DNA of 64,000 bases from Chitinasiproducens palmae (GCF_900095735.1 NZ_FNLO01000002.1:323626-387625); one strand, 5' to 3'. Positions 27,298 through 35,868 are shown, numbered from the stretch's first letter. The notes: a model not told the origin generated them from the sequence alone. A program made the numbers and translations.

Positions 27298-28245
27298 TCA
27301 CCGCGGCAGGCGTCGCCGGTCAATGCCGGCGCCGGCGGAAGGGCGAGACGCTTCTGGCGACGGCTGACCCAATCGGCTCACGACGTAGTCGACGAAGCTG
27401 CGCACCTTGGCACTGGGTCCAGTTTCCGCCAGACGGACGATGTGCACCGGACGCGTCGGCAGTTGCCAGTCGGGCAGTAACGGGACCACATGACCGGCCG
27501 CGATCGCCGGACCCAGCAACGCGTCGGCCTGCATGATCACGCCAATGCCCGCCATCGCGGCGCTCAGCAGTGCCTGCCCGTTGTTCGTGCCGAACTGCCC
27601 GCGCACCGGGACGTCGACGGTCTCGTCGTCACGCGTGAACCGCCAGACATGGCTCGGCCCCCACAGCGCGAAATTCAGCAGCGGAAAGGCCTCGAGTTCC
27701 GACGGATGAGCCGGCATGCCGTGACGCGCGACCCACGCGGGACTGGCCACCGCGTACATCCGTGAAGTGGCCAGCGCACGCGCGACCAACCGCCCGTCGA
27801 GTGTCCGGCTCATGCGAATGCCGCAGTCGAAGCCCTCCTCGGCAAGGTCGACGATGCGATCGTTCAGGTTCAAGTCGATCCTGACTTGCGGATGGGCGGC
27901 GAGATAGTCACCGATCACGGGCGTCAGCCGATGCGCGCCGAAAGACACCGGCGCCGTCACCCTCAGCGTACCCTGCGGCTGGGCACGCAACGCTTCGGCA
28001 ACGCCGTCGGCGGTCTGCACACTCGCGAGCACGTCCCGGCAACGCTCCACGTAGACGGCACCAATTTCCGTCAATCGTTGCCGCCGCGTCGTCCGCTCCA
28101 GCAGTCGCGCACCTAGTAGCGTTTCCAGTGCCTGGATGTACTTGCCGACCATCACCGCCGATACATTCAAGGCAGTTGCCGCCGAGGCGAAGCTGCCCGC
28201 GTCGACGGCCGCCACGAACACCTCCATCGCACGTAGCTTGTCCAC
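27298..28245 (-). CDS. LysR-family transcriptional regulator
   Basis: About 315 residues. The helix-turn-helix is at LRAMEVFVAAVDAGSFASAA with VMVGKYIQALETLLGARLLERTTRR, the subgroup often annotated as regulating neighbouring SDRs or exporters. GTG 28245 (VDKLRAMEVF) gives the standard family N-terminus; an ATG at 28287 would add 14 residues and has a GAGAT upstream. It is divergent from the short SDR gene and together they interrupt the T6SS gene order between tssM and tssA. Confidence 0.88.
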   Translation of the reverse strand: MDKLRAMEVFVAAVDAGSFASAATALNVSAVMVGKYIQALETLLGARLLERTTRRQRLTEIGAVYVERCRDVLASVQTADGVAEALRAQPQGTLRVTAPVSFGAHRLTPVIGDYLAAHPQVRIDLNLNDRIVDLAEEGFDCGIRMSRTLDGRLVARALATSRMYAVASPAWVARHGMPAHPSELEAFPLLNFALWGPSHVWRFTRDDETVDVPVRGQFGTNNGQALLSAAMAGIGVIMQADALLGPAIAAGHVVPLLPDWQLPTRPVHIVRLAETGPSAKVRSFVDYVVSRLGQPSPEASRPSAGAGIDRRRLPR

Positions 28246-28282
28246 ATTCCTAAGTGCTGGTTTCGAATAACCGAACCATACG

Positions 28283-28332
28283 CCCATTTATCTCATTGCG
28301 GGCCGGAGCAACAATCCACCCATCCCATTTAT
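28283..28332. promoter_or_regulatory. direct repeats CCCATTTAT between lysR and SDR gene
   Basis: Identical 9-bp repeats begin at 28283 and 28324, 41 bp apart (about four helical turns), in the intergenic region. They might be recognised by the adjacent LysR protein, but this is a guess. Confidence 0.25.
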
Positions 28333-28346
28333 TGGAAGGTGTTGCA

Positions 28347-28949
28347 ATGAAGATTCTCGTGATCGGCGCAAGCGGCGCCGTGGGAAGTGCGGTGGCGAGC
28401 GCTCTGTCCGAACGGCACGAAGTGCTGAGCGCGAGCCGCCAGCAAGGCGATTTTCGCGTCGATATCACTGACGACGACAGCGTGCGCGCCCTGTTCGACG
28501 CAGTTGGCCCCTTGGATGCGATCGTCTCGACCACAGGCAATCTCTTTTTCGGCGCAGTCGCGACGATGCAGCCGGCGGACTTCAACGTCGGCCTGCAGAA
28601 CAAGCTGCTCGGTCAGGTGCGACTCGCATTGCTCGGCCAGCACGCATTGCGAGACGGCGGTTCCATCACGCTCACCAGCGGCATTGTCGCGGACGAGCCA
28701 ATCCTGCAAGGCGCGAACGCCACGGCGGTCAATGCATCGATCGAAGGTTTCGTACGCGCCGCCGCAATCGAACTGCCGCGCGGTCTGCGCATCAACGCCG
28801 TCAGCCCGACCCTGCTGACCGAATCGAAGGACGTCTATGGTCCGTTCTTCCCGGGTTTCGAATCGGTGGCGGCGGCCCGCGTCGCGCTGGCGTATGTGCG
28901 CAGCATCGAAGGCGCGCAAACCGGACGGGTCTATCGCGTCTGGCAGTGA
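28347..28949 (+). CDS. short SDR-family protein
   Basis: A 200-residue protein starting MKILVIGASGAVGSAVAS, a Rossmann cofactor-binding loop. It contains ITLTSGIVADEP, ATAVNASIEGFVRAAAIELPRG and LRINAVSPTLL. These are the blocks of the compact SDR group that lacks the usual Tyr-x-x-x-Lys; the position is occupied by ATAVNAS, so classical dehydrogenase activity is uncertain. ATG 28347 follows GGAAGG. It is probably controlled by the divergent LysR gene. Nothing ties it to secretion. Confidence 0.87.
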   Translation: MKILVIGASGAVGSAVASALSERHEVLSASRQQGDFRVDITDDDSVRALFDAVGPLDAIVSTTGNLFFGAVATMQPADFNVGLQNKLLGQVRLALLGQHALRDGGSITLTSGIVADEPILQGANATAVNASIEGFVRAAAIELPRGLRINAVSPTLLTESKDVYGPFFPGFESVAAARVALAYVRSIEGAQTGRVYRVWQ

Positions 28950-29021
28950 GGCCGTCCCGGCATCCGCGCACGGCGCTGCGCAACCGCCTCGGCGTGCACC
29001 GGATCGGGCGAGTCTCCCCCC

Positions 29022-29053
29022 GTCCGGTCCGGTCCGGTCCGGTCCGGTCCGGT
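29022..29053. repeat. 5-bp tandem repeat, about 6 copies
   Basis: Perfect GTCCG units lie in the gap between the SDR gene and the tssA stop. This is a candidate slippage-prone microsatellite outside coding sequence. Confidence 0.9.
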
Positions 29054-29162
29054 GTGCGATGATCGTCGTCAACGCGGCACGTTGCAACGGCGCGAGGCTT
29101 CGGTTTCGCCGTCGCAATCGTCCGCCCACACGGCCTTCTGCCCCCCTCCCCGGCGGCCTCTC

Positions 29163-30758
29163 TCAGGCGGCGGTCATCAGTCTGATCGCCGCGGCCGCGT
29201 CAAGGCGTGCAATGCGTTCGAGCAGGCGTGCGGCGTCCTCGCGTTGCTCAGCCTGCAAGGCGACCGAATGTGCGATCGACAGCGCTTCGAGTGCAAGCCG
29301 CGGCGACCACCGTTCAAGGCCGTGCCGGTCGATCTCGGCGACGAGCACGTTCGAGAATGGCAGCACCATCACGCCGGGGCGATGCGCGAGCAGCAGTTCG
29401 CATAGATGCATCATCGCTCGAAGGCGCTGCTCGGGAGGCGCCCCCGCGATTGCACCTTGCAAGGCAAGCGCCGCCGCCTCCAGATCGCCGTCGGCGGCCA
29501 GGGCTTTCGCATCGGCGAGCGCGACTGCCAATGCGTCGGACGTACTGGCGCCGCCCGCGCCGGTCGACTCGGCGCGCAGGCTCGCCAGCCACTCAAGCGT
29601 TGCGCCGTCCGCGAATGGCTTGCCGTCGGCGAACGACAAACCGGGCAGGTCGGGCGCACGTCGCAAAAGATGGCTGGTCGCCTGCACGACCTCCGCGAGC
29701 GCAGGCGCGAACGGCTCGCCGAGCTTGCCGAGTGCCAATGCGCTGGCGCGATTCAGATCGAGCCAGAACGGAAACGCCGGCAAGTTCGCCTCCGCGAATT
29801 GCACGGTCTCCACGAACGCGTCACCGGACTGCAGCCGGTCCAGCGCGATCGCGAGTTCGGCGATCGGTCCAGGAATGCGCGTCTGACCGCGTTCGGCCCG
29901 CGGCGCGGTATCGATCGCACCCCAGGCGGCCAGGCGATTGAGGCGGTACGCCTGCGCGTCGGCGGGATCGGCACCGCGTCGCCAACCCGCCAGCGCAACC
30001 AGCCGTTCGCCGATCTGCTCGAATGCGCGGTCGGCATCCGCCTCGGAAACGATGACGCTTTGAGACAGCGGCGCGAGCTGCGGTCCGGCCGCCGGCGTGG
30101 CCCCACCCGCGCGCGCCGCCGGCGTGGCGGCACTTGCGGCGGCCGGGGCCGCCAACGCCCCGTTCGCCGGCGTGGCCACCATTTGCACCGCGACCGCGGC
30201 CGGCTCGGGCTCTCTCACCGGCAGCGTGCGGATCTGGCTCAACAGCGGGCGCACGCTCGGCGCATCAGGATCCTGTTCGCCCAGCAGGGCCTCGATCGCG
30301 CCCAAGTGGGCATTGAGCGCGTCGATCAGTTCCGGCGCCTGTTGCACGTCGCGGTCGACCCGATCGGCGACATATTGCTGCGCACGTTCGAGCAACCACG
30401 CGAGCGCGTTGCGACGCGCGCGCAACCGTGCGACCGGCGGGAACAATGTCGGCCAGTAGGTCGTCAGCAGGTCTGCCACCACCTTCAACCCGGTTGCCAG
30501 TCCGTCGAGTCCCGACTGGCGCATCAATGCGCCGGCAAGATAGCAGGCGACAAGCAGATCCTTGCCGCGTTCGGCCAGCAGGACCGCGGCGGCGCGCTGA
30601 ACGATGTCCCAGTCTGCGCCAGCCGCGGCGCTCGGGTTGCTCAGCTTGTCGATTTCGCCTTGCAAGCGCTCGAAATCGGGATCGTCACGCACGTCCTCGC
30701 CCGCCGGCGCGGCGCCAGGGATCGGCGAGGAACCGAGGATGTCGTATTGGAAGCTCAT
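29163..30758 (-). CDS. tssA: T6SS protein TssA (ImpA N-terminal domain)
   Basis: A 531-residue TssA. The ImpA-N domain is at about 5-120 (MSFQYDILGSSPIPGAAPAG, DWDIVQRAAAVLLAERGKDL, TTYWPTLFPP). An Ala-rich linker and a helical C-terminal part follow (FWLDLNRASALALGKLG, VMVLPFSNVLVAEIDRHGLE). TssA proteins prime tube and sheath growth at the baseplate and distal end. It faces opposite to the J-K-L-M and B-C blocks and shares its strand with the response regulator and kinase upstream. Start 30758 is chosen because the canonical MSFQYDILG motif begins there. Confidence 0.93.
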   Translation of the reverse strand: MSFQYDILGSSPIPGAAPAGEDVRDDPDFERLQGEIDKLSNPSAAAGADWDIVQRAAAVLLAERGKDLLVACYLAGALMRQSGLDGLATGLKVVADLLTTYWPTLFPPVARLRARRNALAWLLERAQQYVADRVDRDVQQAPELIDALNAHLGAIEALLGEQDPDAPSVRPLLSQIRTLPVREPEPAAVAVQMVATPANGALAAPAAASAATPAARAGGATPAAGPQLAPLSQSVIVSEADADRAFEQIGERLVALAGWRRGADPADAQAYRLNRLAAWGAIDTAPRAERGQTRIPGPIAELAIALDRLQSGDAFVETVQFAEANLPAFPFWLDLNRASALALGKLGEPFAPALAEVVQATSHLLRRAPDLPGLSFADGKPFADGATLEWLASLRAESTGAGGASTSDALAVALADAKALAADGDLEAAALALQGAIAGAPPEQRLRAMMHLCELLLAHRPGVMVLPFSNVLVAEIDRHGLERWSPRLALEALSIAHSVALQAEQREDAARLLERIARLDAAAAIRLMTAA

Positions 30759-30802
30759 CGATGGGGAAATTCTTGGCGGAGGTGATCCACCGCTGGCGCC
30801 GA

Positions 30803-31537
30803 CTACCAGACCTCTTCGATATCGGCGTTGAGGAAGTAGCCCGCGCCGCGTTCGGTGCACAGGAGCCTGGGGGCGCGGGCGTCGTCTTCGATCTTGCGCC
30901 GCAAGCGAAGGATCTGGACGTCGATTGCCCGGTCGTAGACATCGTCGAACGCGCGAGTGCGTTCGATCATGTGCTCGCGCGACACCACGCGCTGGTGCGC
31001 GGCGAGAAGCACCACGAGCACATTGAACTCGGAATTCGTCAGCGGCACCTTGCGGTCATCGCTGGATGTCAATCGTCGCGTATTGAGATTCAACGTCCAG
31101 CCACCGAAGCGGTAGGCACGGGGCAGCTTGTCCTGACGCAACGGCCCAGTGTCCGGCTTGTGCGTCAGCGCCATCCGACGCAACACGGAACGCACACGCG
31201 CGAGCACCTCGCGCGGCGAAAACGGCTTGGTTACGTAGTCGTCGGCACCCAGTTCAAGGCCCATCACGCGGTCGGCCTCCTCGGTCCTGCCGGTCAGGCA
31301 GATGATCGGCATTTCCCCTTCCGCGCGCCAGCGCCGCGCCAGTTCGAGGCCATCGCCATCGGGCAGGCCAAGGTCGAGCAGGACGAGATCATACGTCTCG
31401 CTGGCCAGCGCCTCGACGGCCTCGGCCGCGGTCGCCGCGCTGCCGGTCTTCATGCCGTGCCCGGACAGGTATTCGATGAGCAGCACGCGCAGCGAGTGGT
31501 CATCGTCGACGATCAGGATGCGTGGAGGACTCTGCAT
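30803..31537 (-). CDS. OmpR-family response regulator
   Basis: A 244-residue two-domain regulator. The receiver domain has the acidic D11-D-D13 cluster, phosphoacceptor D55 in LVLLDLGLPDGDG and the Lys in YVTKPFSP. The OmpR/PhoB winged helix occupies about 130-240 (VPLTNSEFNVLVVLLAAHQRVVSREHMIE, then RAIDVQILRLRRKIEDD). It lies 6 bp downstream of the hybrid kinase gene and 44 bp upstream of tssA, all on the minus strand. Co-transcription makes T6SS genes its most likely targets. Confidence 0.93.
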   Translation of the reverse strand: MQSPPRILIVDDDHSLRVLLIEYLSGHGMKTGSAATAAEAVEALASETYDLVLLDLGLPDGDGLELARRWRAEGEMPIICLTGRTEEADRVMGLELGADDYVTKPFSPREVLARVRSVLRRMALTHKPDTGPLRQDKLPRAYRFGGWTLNLNTRRLTSSDDRKVPLTNSEFNVLVVLLAAHQRVVSREHMIERTRAFDDVYDRAIDVQILRLRRKIEDDARAPRLLCTERGAGYFLNADIEEVW

Positions 31538-31543
31538 ATCGGA

Positions 31544-33910
31544 TCAGAGAGAGGACTGCGGAAGAAGGGAATGCGTCACGACCGCGTGACTGCGATCGCC
31601 GCGACCGAGCAGCGCGCCCAGCGCCTCGGTGAACTGATCGGCATCGAAGGGCTTGGCCAGAAACGGAACGCCCGCGCTTGCGGCCACGTGTGCGCCGCGC
31701 GCCGCACCACTGATCAGCAGCACGGGCAGCTCGGGCACCAGCGTTCGCGCCGCCACAGCAAGTGCATGTCCAGACATGCCATGCATTTCGAGATCGGTCA
31801 CCAGCGCGGCGACCGCGGCGGGCGCGTCACGCAGCGCCGCAAAGGCATCGTCGCCGGAAGCGAAGGACAGTGGCTCGAAGCCCTGCTCGGCCAGCCAATC
31901 CTCGAGGAGCGCACGCAACGCGTCGTCGTCCTCGACCAACAGCACTGTTTCGCCGTCACCCAACAACGTCGAGCTCGCCGGAGCGATCGGCGCGGCCGCC
32001 GTCACGGTGGCCTGGTCGTCTGCGTGTCCGAGCGCGTGCGAGAGGACGCCCCTGGCCGCGCTGCTGCCGGGGTCGCCCGGACCACGCGCCGCTGAGTCCC
32101 TGATGGAAGGACCGCCGGCAGCCGTTGCATCGTCGGCATGCACCGACCCGCGCACCTCGCTGCCCTGGCGCCTGATCTCCGCGCCGGCGCGCGGTGCAAT
32201 GCCGGCGGCGGATTGCACGTTGTCGGCCTGGCGCGCGGCGCCCCGCCGCGCGGGCAAGAGCAGCCGGAACGACGCACCGCCCAGCGCGCCGTTCGAACAG
32301 ACGATGCCACCGTGGTGATCGACGACGATGCCAGCGGTAATGGATAAGCCCAGCCCGTGCCCACTCTTGCCGAGCTTGGTCGAAAAGAATGGTTCGAAGA
32401 TGCGTGCCGCCGTCTCTGCCGAAATGCCCGGACCGTCGTCGCTTACCGCTATTTCGAAATAGGGAACGGGCGGCACCACGCCCACCGACGGCTTTCGCAA
32501 CGCCACTCGCTTACGCGCCTGATGCAGCCCGGCGCTCACCACCACGCGCGTGCGCGCCGACTGGCTCGCGTTACGCAGCAGATTGAGCACGGCGCGAACG
32601 AGCTGGGCGTGATCGCCGCAAAGGTGCCAATCTTCCAGACGGGGTTGGATTTCCAGTGCGACCGGCTTCCCTTCGCGCCGGACACTGTCGGTGAGCGCAA
32701 CCGCCTCCTCCAGCACCACCGCCACATTCAACTGATCCTCGCGCCGAGGGGCACCGCGTCCCACCGACAACAACATCTGTTCGGTCATCGCGCGGCCGTT
32801 TCTTACCGCCGCCTGCACGTGCTTCAGCGGCCGCTGCGCGGGTGAATCCGGCGGCAGCAGTTCCTCCGCATGCTCGGCGTGGCCGCCAACGGCAGCGAGC
32901 ACGTTGTTGAAGTCGTGCGCAACGCCGCTGGCCAGCAGACCGAGCGATTCGAGTTTGCGGGCCCGCTCCAGCCGGAGCTCGTAGTTGCGACGCTCGGCAA
33001 TCGCGATCGCCACGAACAACACCAGCGTCGAGAGCACCGCGAGGTCGATCTGCAACTGGCGCACCCCGGCCACACCCGCCTGGTGATAAGAACCGTTGCC
33101 GGTCACGGTCAGCGCCACGCCGGTGGCCGCGAGCGTAAACGCGGCGAGCGTGGCCGCCCGGATCGAGCCGGCGACGGCCGCCCAGATCAGCAGCAGCGCG
33201 AGCAAGCCATGCTCGAGTTCGCTGCTCAGCCGGATCCGGAACGCTTCCACCATCACGAAGCCGCCACAGATCGCCGGTACAAGCACAGCCCACCACGGCG
33301 CGGCGCGACCGTCCGCGTCGCGCGGCCGGGTCCATTCGAGAATGCCGGGTACGAGCACCAGCACGGGCAGGCCATTGCTGCCGATGATCGTGCGCCACTC
33401 GGATAGCCAGTCCAGACCGCGCTCGACATGCGCGAGTTCCGCGCCGATCGCGGCCGTCAGCAATACGACGAGACCCGGCAGGAGCAATACGAAGCGGGTG
33501 AACTTGGCTGCGGTATCGAAGCGACCATCCGCGCCGACGAAGCGGTGACCCAGCGCCAGACTGCCGCCGACCGCCACTGCATTGACCACAGCGAAGGAGG
33601 CGTCGACCCAGGCCGGCAGATCGTCCAGGCGCCCCACCACCACCATCACGGCGAAGATCATCAACAGCGACGCGGGCCATTCGTCGCGCCGGACGCGCCA
33701 CAGCCATGCGATCGCGACAGCGGGCGCAGGCCAGACGACCGCGGCCAGCGACTCGCTGCTGCCGAGCGAATCGAGCGGCGTGGCCAGCAGCGCATAGACC
33801 GCGCCGAGCACCAACGCGCGTCGCCAGCCGGCGGTCAATGAATCGCGCACGGCACCGGCAAGTCCCCGCGCCTGCTCGGTGGTCGAATCGAGTCGGGCGT
33901 CACTCTTCAA
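31544..33910 (-). CDS. membrane hybrid histidine kinase with MASE1-like sensor
   Basis: A 788-residue kinase. Residues 30-305 hold about eight hydrophobic segments, including WPAPAVAIAWLW, resembling MASE1 sensor regions. The phosphoacceptor is H332 in GVAHDFNN, followed by N-box N447 in LLRNAS, DDGPGI at about 491 and GHGLGLS at 518-523. A low-complexity linker (about 555-650) leads to a receiver domain with D706 in VTDLEM and K753. The HDFNN H-box is that of hybrid kinases. How phosphate reaches the neighbouring regulator without a visible Hpt domain is unclear. The signal sensed is unknown. Confidence 0.92.
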   Translation of the reverse strand: MKSDARLDSTTEQARGLAGAVRDSLTAGWRRALVLGAVYALLATPLDSLGSSESLAAVVWPAPAVAIAWLWRVRRDEWPASLLMIFAVMVVVGRLDDLPAWVDASFAVVNAVAVGGSLALGHRFVGADGRFDTAAKFTRFVLLLPGLVVLLTAAIGAELAHVERGLDWLSEWRTIIGSNGLPVLVLVPGILEWTRPRDADGRAAPWWAVLVPAICGGFVMVEAFRIRLSSELEHGLLALLLIWAAVAGSIRAATLAAFTLAATGVALTVTGNGSYHQAGVAGVRQLQIDLAVLSTLVLFVAIAIAERRNYELRLERARKLESLGLLASGVAHDFNNVLAAVGGHAEHAEELLPPDSPAQRPLKHVQAAVRNGRAMTEQMLLSVGRGAPRREDQLNVAVVLEEAVALTDSVRREGKPVALEIQPRLEDWHLCGDHAQLVRAVLNLLRNASQSARTRVVVSAGLHQARKRVALRKPSVGVVPPVPYFEIAVSDDGPGISAETAARIFEPFFSTKLGKSGHGLGLSITAGIVVDHHGGIVCSNGALGGASFRLLLPARRGAARQADNVQSAAGIAPRAGAEIRRQGSEVRGSVHADDATAAGGPSIRDSAARGPGDPGSSAARGVLSHALGHADDQATVTAAAPIAPASSTLLGDGETVLLVEDDDALRALLEDWLAEQGFEPLSFASGDDAFAALRDAPAAVAALVTDLEMHGMSGHALAVAARTLVPELPVLLISGAARGAHVAASAGVPFLAKPFDADQFTEALGALLGRGDRSHAVVTHSLLPQSSL

Positions 33911-34210
33911 CTGCGGCCCCCACGCCGGTCGTTCCGGCGGCGCGCCGCGGAACGTTTCTCTAAATGCCGTGGAGTGTAATGCGCCCGTTTAAATGGCACA
34001 ACGACTTGATTTTCATCGCGTCGTCTCGCCTGGCTGGAAGGCGGGTGGCGGCCTACCGCGTTCAAGGTAGGCGCTTTCGCACGGTAGATCCGAACCTGCG
34101 CGTGCGGTCATCGGGACGACATAAACAGGACGGGCGCGCAGCAGGCGTAAAGCAGGCGGACGGACCGTCGCGGGCGCGTCAGCAGGGAAAACCCGGTACG
34201 GCCTCGTTAC
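33911..34210. other. intergenic stretch between kinase gene and hcp2
   Basis: No protein-like frame. It contains a 7-bp stem (GCCTACC at 34051-34057 paired with GGTAGGC at 34066-34072) followed by GCTTTC, which resembles the hairpin seen upstream of tssB at 35075-35096. The kinase promoter should lie at the left end. Confidence 0.45.
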
Positions 34211-34271
34211 AGATGCAACACAGGCGAGCCGCGGCGAAATGTAGCCGTAACCGAGCGGGCCTAATCTTCAC
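34211..34271 (+). promoter_or_regulatory. conserved hcp upstream element, copy 2
   Basis: Block A TGCAACACAGG at 34214, block B CGGCGAAATGTAGCCGTAAC at 34232-34251 and block C CCTAATCTTCACTCATGC starting at 34260. Block C is nearly identical to copy 1 and continues into GCTGCAGCAAC. TAATCT lies 128 bp upstream of the hcp2 ATG. Confidence 0.55.
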
Positions 34272-34389
34272 TCATGCGCTGCAGCAACCCGCTGCGACGC
34301 AACGAAACAAACGGCGCTTCGTCCCGACGCGCCGATCCAGTCGGCGCCAGGCGATGGCACGACGCCAAATTACAAGATAGGAGTTCATC

Positions 34390-34878
34390 ATGCCGATGCC
34401 ATGCTACCTGACCGTCGAAGGTCAAAATCAGGGAAAGATCGAAGGCTCGACCAAGGTCCAGGGCCACGATGGCAAGATTCACGTCCAGGCTGTCAATCAC
34501 ACGATCGAAATCCCGAAGAGCCCGCAGACCGGCCTGCCGACCGGCAAGCGCGTGCACGGCGCGATGGTGGTCACGAAGGAGATCGACAAGTCGAGCCCGA
34601 AGCTGTACCAGGCGCTGACCTCGGGCGAACAGCTCAAGGACGTGACGCTCGAGTTCTATCGCATCTCGCCGAAGGGCACCGAAGAGAAGTACTACACGGC
34701 CAAGCTGGAGAACGCGATCCTGACCAACATGAAGTCGTGGACGCCGAACTGCCTGGATCCGAACAACCGGCAGATGGGCCACATGGAAGACCTCGCCTTC
34801 ACGTACGAGAAGATCACCTGGACGTACGAGCCGGACGGCATCGAAGCCGAGGATTCGTGGCTCGCGCCGAAGGCTTGA
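34390..34878 (+). CDS. hcp: Hcp tube protein, copy 2 (TssD)
   Basis: A 162-residue Hcp with the same length and ends as the other copies. It differs from copy 3 at about five positions (V9, D27, N36, V60 and R for K in NNRQMG). It sits upstream of tssB but is separated from it by 400 bp that contain a promoter and hairpins, so it is probably a separate transcription unit. A GGAGTTCATC ribosome-site context is shared with copies 3 and 4. Confidence 0.95.
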   Translation: MPMPCYLTVEGQNQGKIEGSTKVQGHDGKIHVQAVNHTIEIPKSPQTGLPTGKRVHGAMVVTKEIDKSSPKLYQALTSGEQLKDVTLEFYRISPKGTEEKYYTAKLENAILTNMKSWTPNCLDPNNRQMGHMEDLAFTYEKITWTYEPDGIEAEDSWLAPKA

Positions 34879-34972
34879 TGCCTCCCGGTCGGCCGCCGGC
34901 CGCGCCTGCGGCGGCCCGGCCGAGCCGCGTCCGAGTCGGCGATTCGGCAATTCCTACTCCGAACAAATCCAG
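34879..34972. other. hcp2 downstream region with GC-rich inverted repeat
   Basis: GGTCGGCCGCCGG pairs imperfectly with CGGCGGCCCGGCCGA a few bases after the hcp2 stop. It may act as a terminator or RNA-stabilising structure; no T-run follows. Confidence 0.4.
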
Positions 34973-35002
34973 TTGGGAAAGCCGTACAGGTCTGTTTATA
35001 AT
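34973..35002 (+). promoter_or_regulatory. sigma-70-type promoter upstream of tssB
   Basis: TTGGGA at 34973-34978 and a perfect TATAAT at 34997-35002 are separated by 18 bp. An inverted repeat (GTACAGGTCTG at 34984-34994, CAGACTGTAC at 35023-35032) brackets the -10 box and could be an operator or an RNA stem. This is the clearest promoter in the window. Confidence 0.65.
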
Positions 35003-35008
35003 GGGCGT

Positions 35009-35103
35009 CGCAAAATTCCAAGCAGACTGTACCCAGCCCGTCGGGGGAAGTGCTAGAAACGGGCGGGTTGAAACGTCTACCGCGATCGCGGTAGGCATTT
35101 TCC
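35009..35103 (+). ncRNA. candidate structured leader or small RNA before tssB
   Basis: From the predicted start near 35009 the transcript could fold into a stem joining CCCAGCCCGT and ACGGGCGGG around a GGGGGAAGTGCTAGA loop. Next comes a 9-bp hairpin (GTCTACCGC 35075-35083, loop GATC, GCGGTAGGC 35088-35096) followed by ATTTTCC, like a weak intrinsic terminator. It ends 177 bp before tssB. It could be a leader attenuator, a riboswitch-like element or an independent small RNA. I do not recognise a known class. Confidence 0.4.
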
Positions 35104-35279
35104 TTCGATCGGATCGATCATTCGGTCCGGTCGCACTGACTCATGCCGCGAACCATTGGCTCAACTGGCTGGCGCCTCACTGCACGAGCCAGCCAGCCAC
35201 TCGCCCGTGATTTTCGGGAAAAGCGGTCTACACACGACGTCCGCACAGCCGCGGCGACGCTTCGAATCTGGAGAAAGTG

Positions 35280-35774
35280 ATGGCAAACGATGGTTCGGTT
35301 GCACCGAAGGAACGTGTCAATATCGTCTACCGGCCCGCGACCGGCGATGCCCAGGCCGAAGTCGAACTGCCGCTCAAATTGCTGGTGCTTGGCGACTTCA
35401 CGCTGCGCGACGACGACACGCCGGTCGAAGATCTGAAGCCGATCAATGTCGACAAGGACAACTTCAACGAAGTATTGAAGGGTCAGAAACTTGGCTTGAG
35501 CCTGTCGGTCCCGAACAAGCTCGACGACAAGGCCGGGCCGGACGAGACGCTCAGCCTCGATCTCAAATTCGATCACATCAACGACTTCACGCCCGACGCG
35601 CTCGCCGAGCGCATTCCGGAGCTGCGCCAGATGCTCGAGCTGCGCGACGCGCTCAAGGCACTCAAGAGCCCGATCGGCAACCTGCCGGATTTCCGCAAGC
35701 GGCTGCAAGAACTGATCCAGGACGAGGGCGTGCGTGCGCGCCTGCTGAGCGAACTCGGCACCCAGGAAGACTGA
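35280..35774 (+). CDS. tssB: T6SS contractile sheath small subunit TssB
   Basis: A 164-residue sheath protein (VipA-like). It starts MANDGSVAPKERVNIVYRPATGD and has VELPLKLLVLGDF, the interlocking strand region and DALAERIPELRQMLELRDAL. ATG 35280 has GGAGAAAG just upstream. It pairs with TssC to form the sheath around the Hcp tube. A perfect 17-bp hairpin separates it from tssC, which could set the ratio of the two subunits at RNA level. Confidence 0.95.
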   Translation: MANDGSVAPKERVNIVYRPATGDAQAEVELPLKLLVLGDFTLRDDDTPVEDLKPINVDKDNFNEVLKGQKLGLSLSVPNKLDDKAGPDETLSLDLKFDHINDFTPDALAERIPELRQMLELRDALKALKSPIGNLPDFRKRLQELIQDEGVRARLLSELGTQED

Positions 35775-35781
35775 GCGTCGT

Positions 35782-35821
35782 GGCCCAGGCGGCGCGCCTC
35801 ACCGGGCGCGCCGCCTGGGCC
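35782..35821 (+). terminator. perfect 17-bp hairpin between tssB and tssC
   Basis: GGCCCAGGCGGCGCGCC at 35782-35798 pairs perfectly with 35805-35821 across a 6-nt loop. There is no T-run after it (CGAGCACG). It lies 8 bp after the tssB stop and about 48 bp before the tssC start. It could act as a partial terminator, an RNase barrier or a stabiliser of the tssB 3' end. Confidence 0.55.
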
Positions 35822-35868
35822 CGAGCACGACCGCATTGCATCACATTCATGATGGCAAGGAGATTCAG

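Noticed and set aside
30428-32095. 555-residue plus-strand open frame
   Set aside because: Antisense to tssA, the response regulator and the kinase, all of which carry intact motifs.
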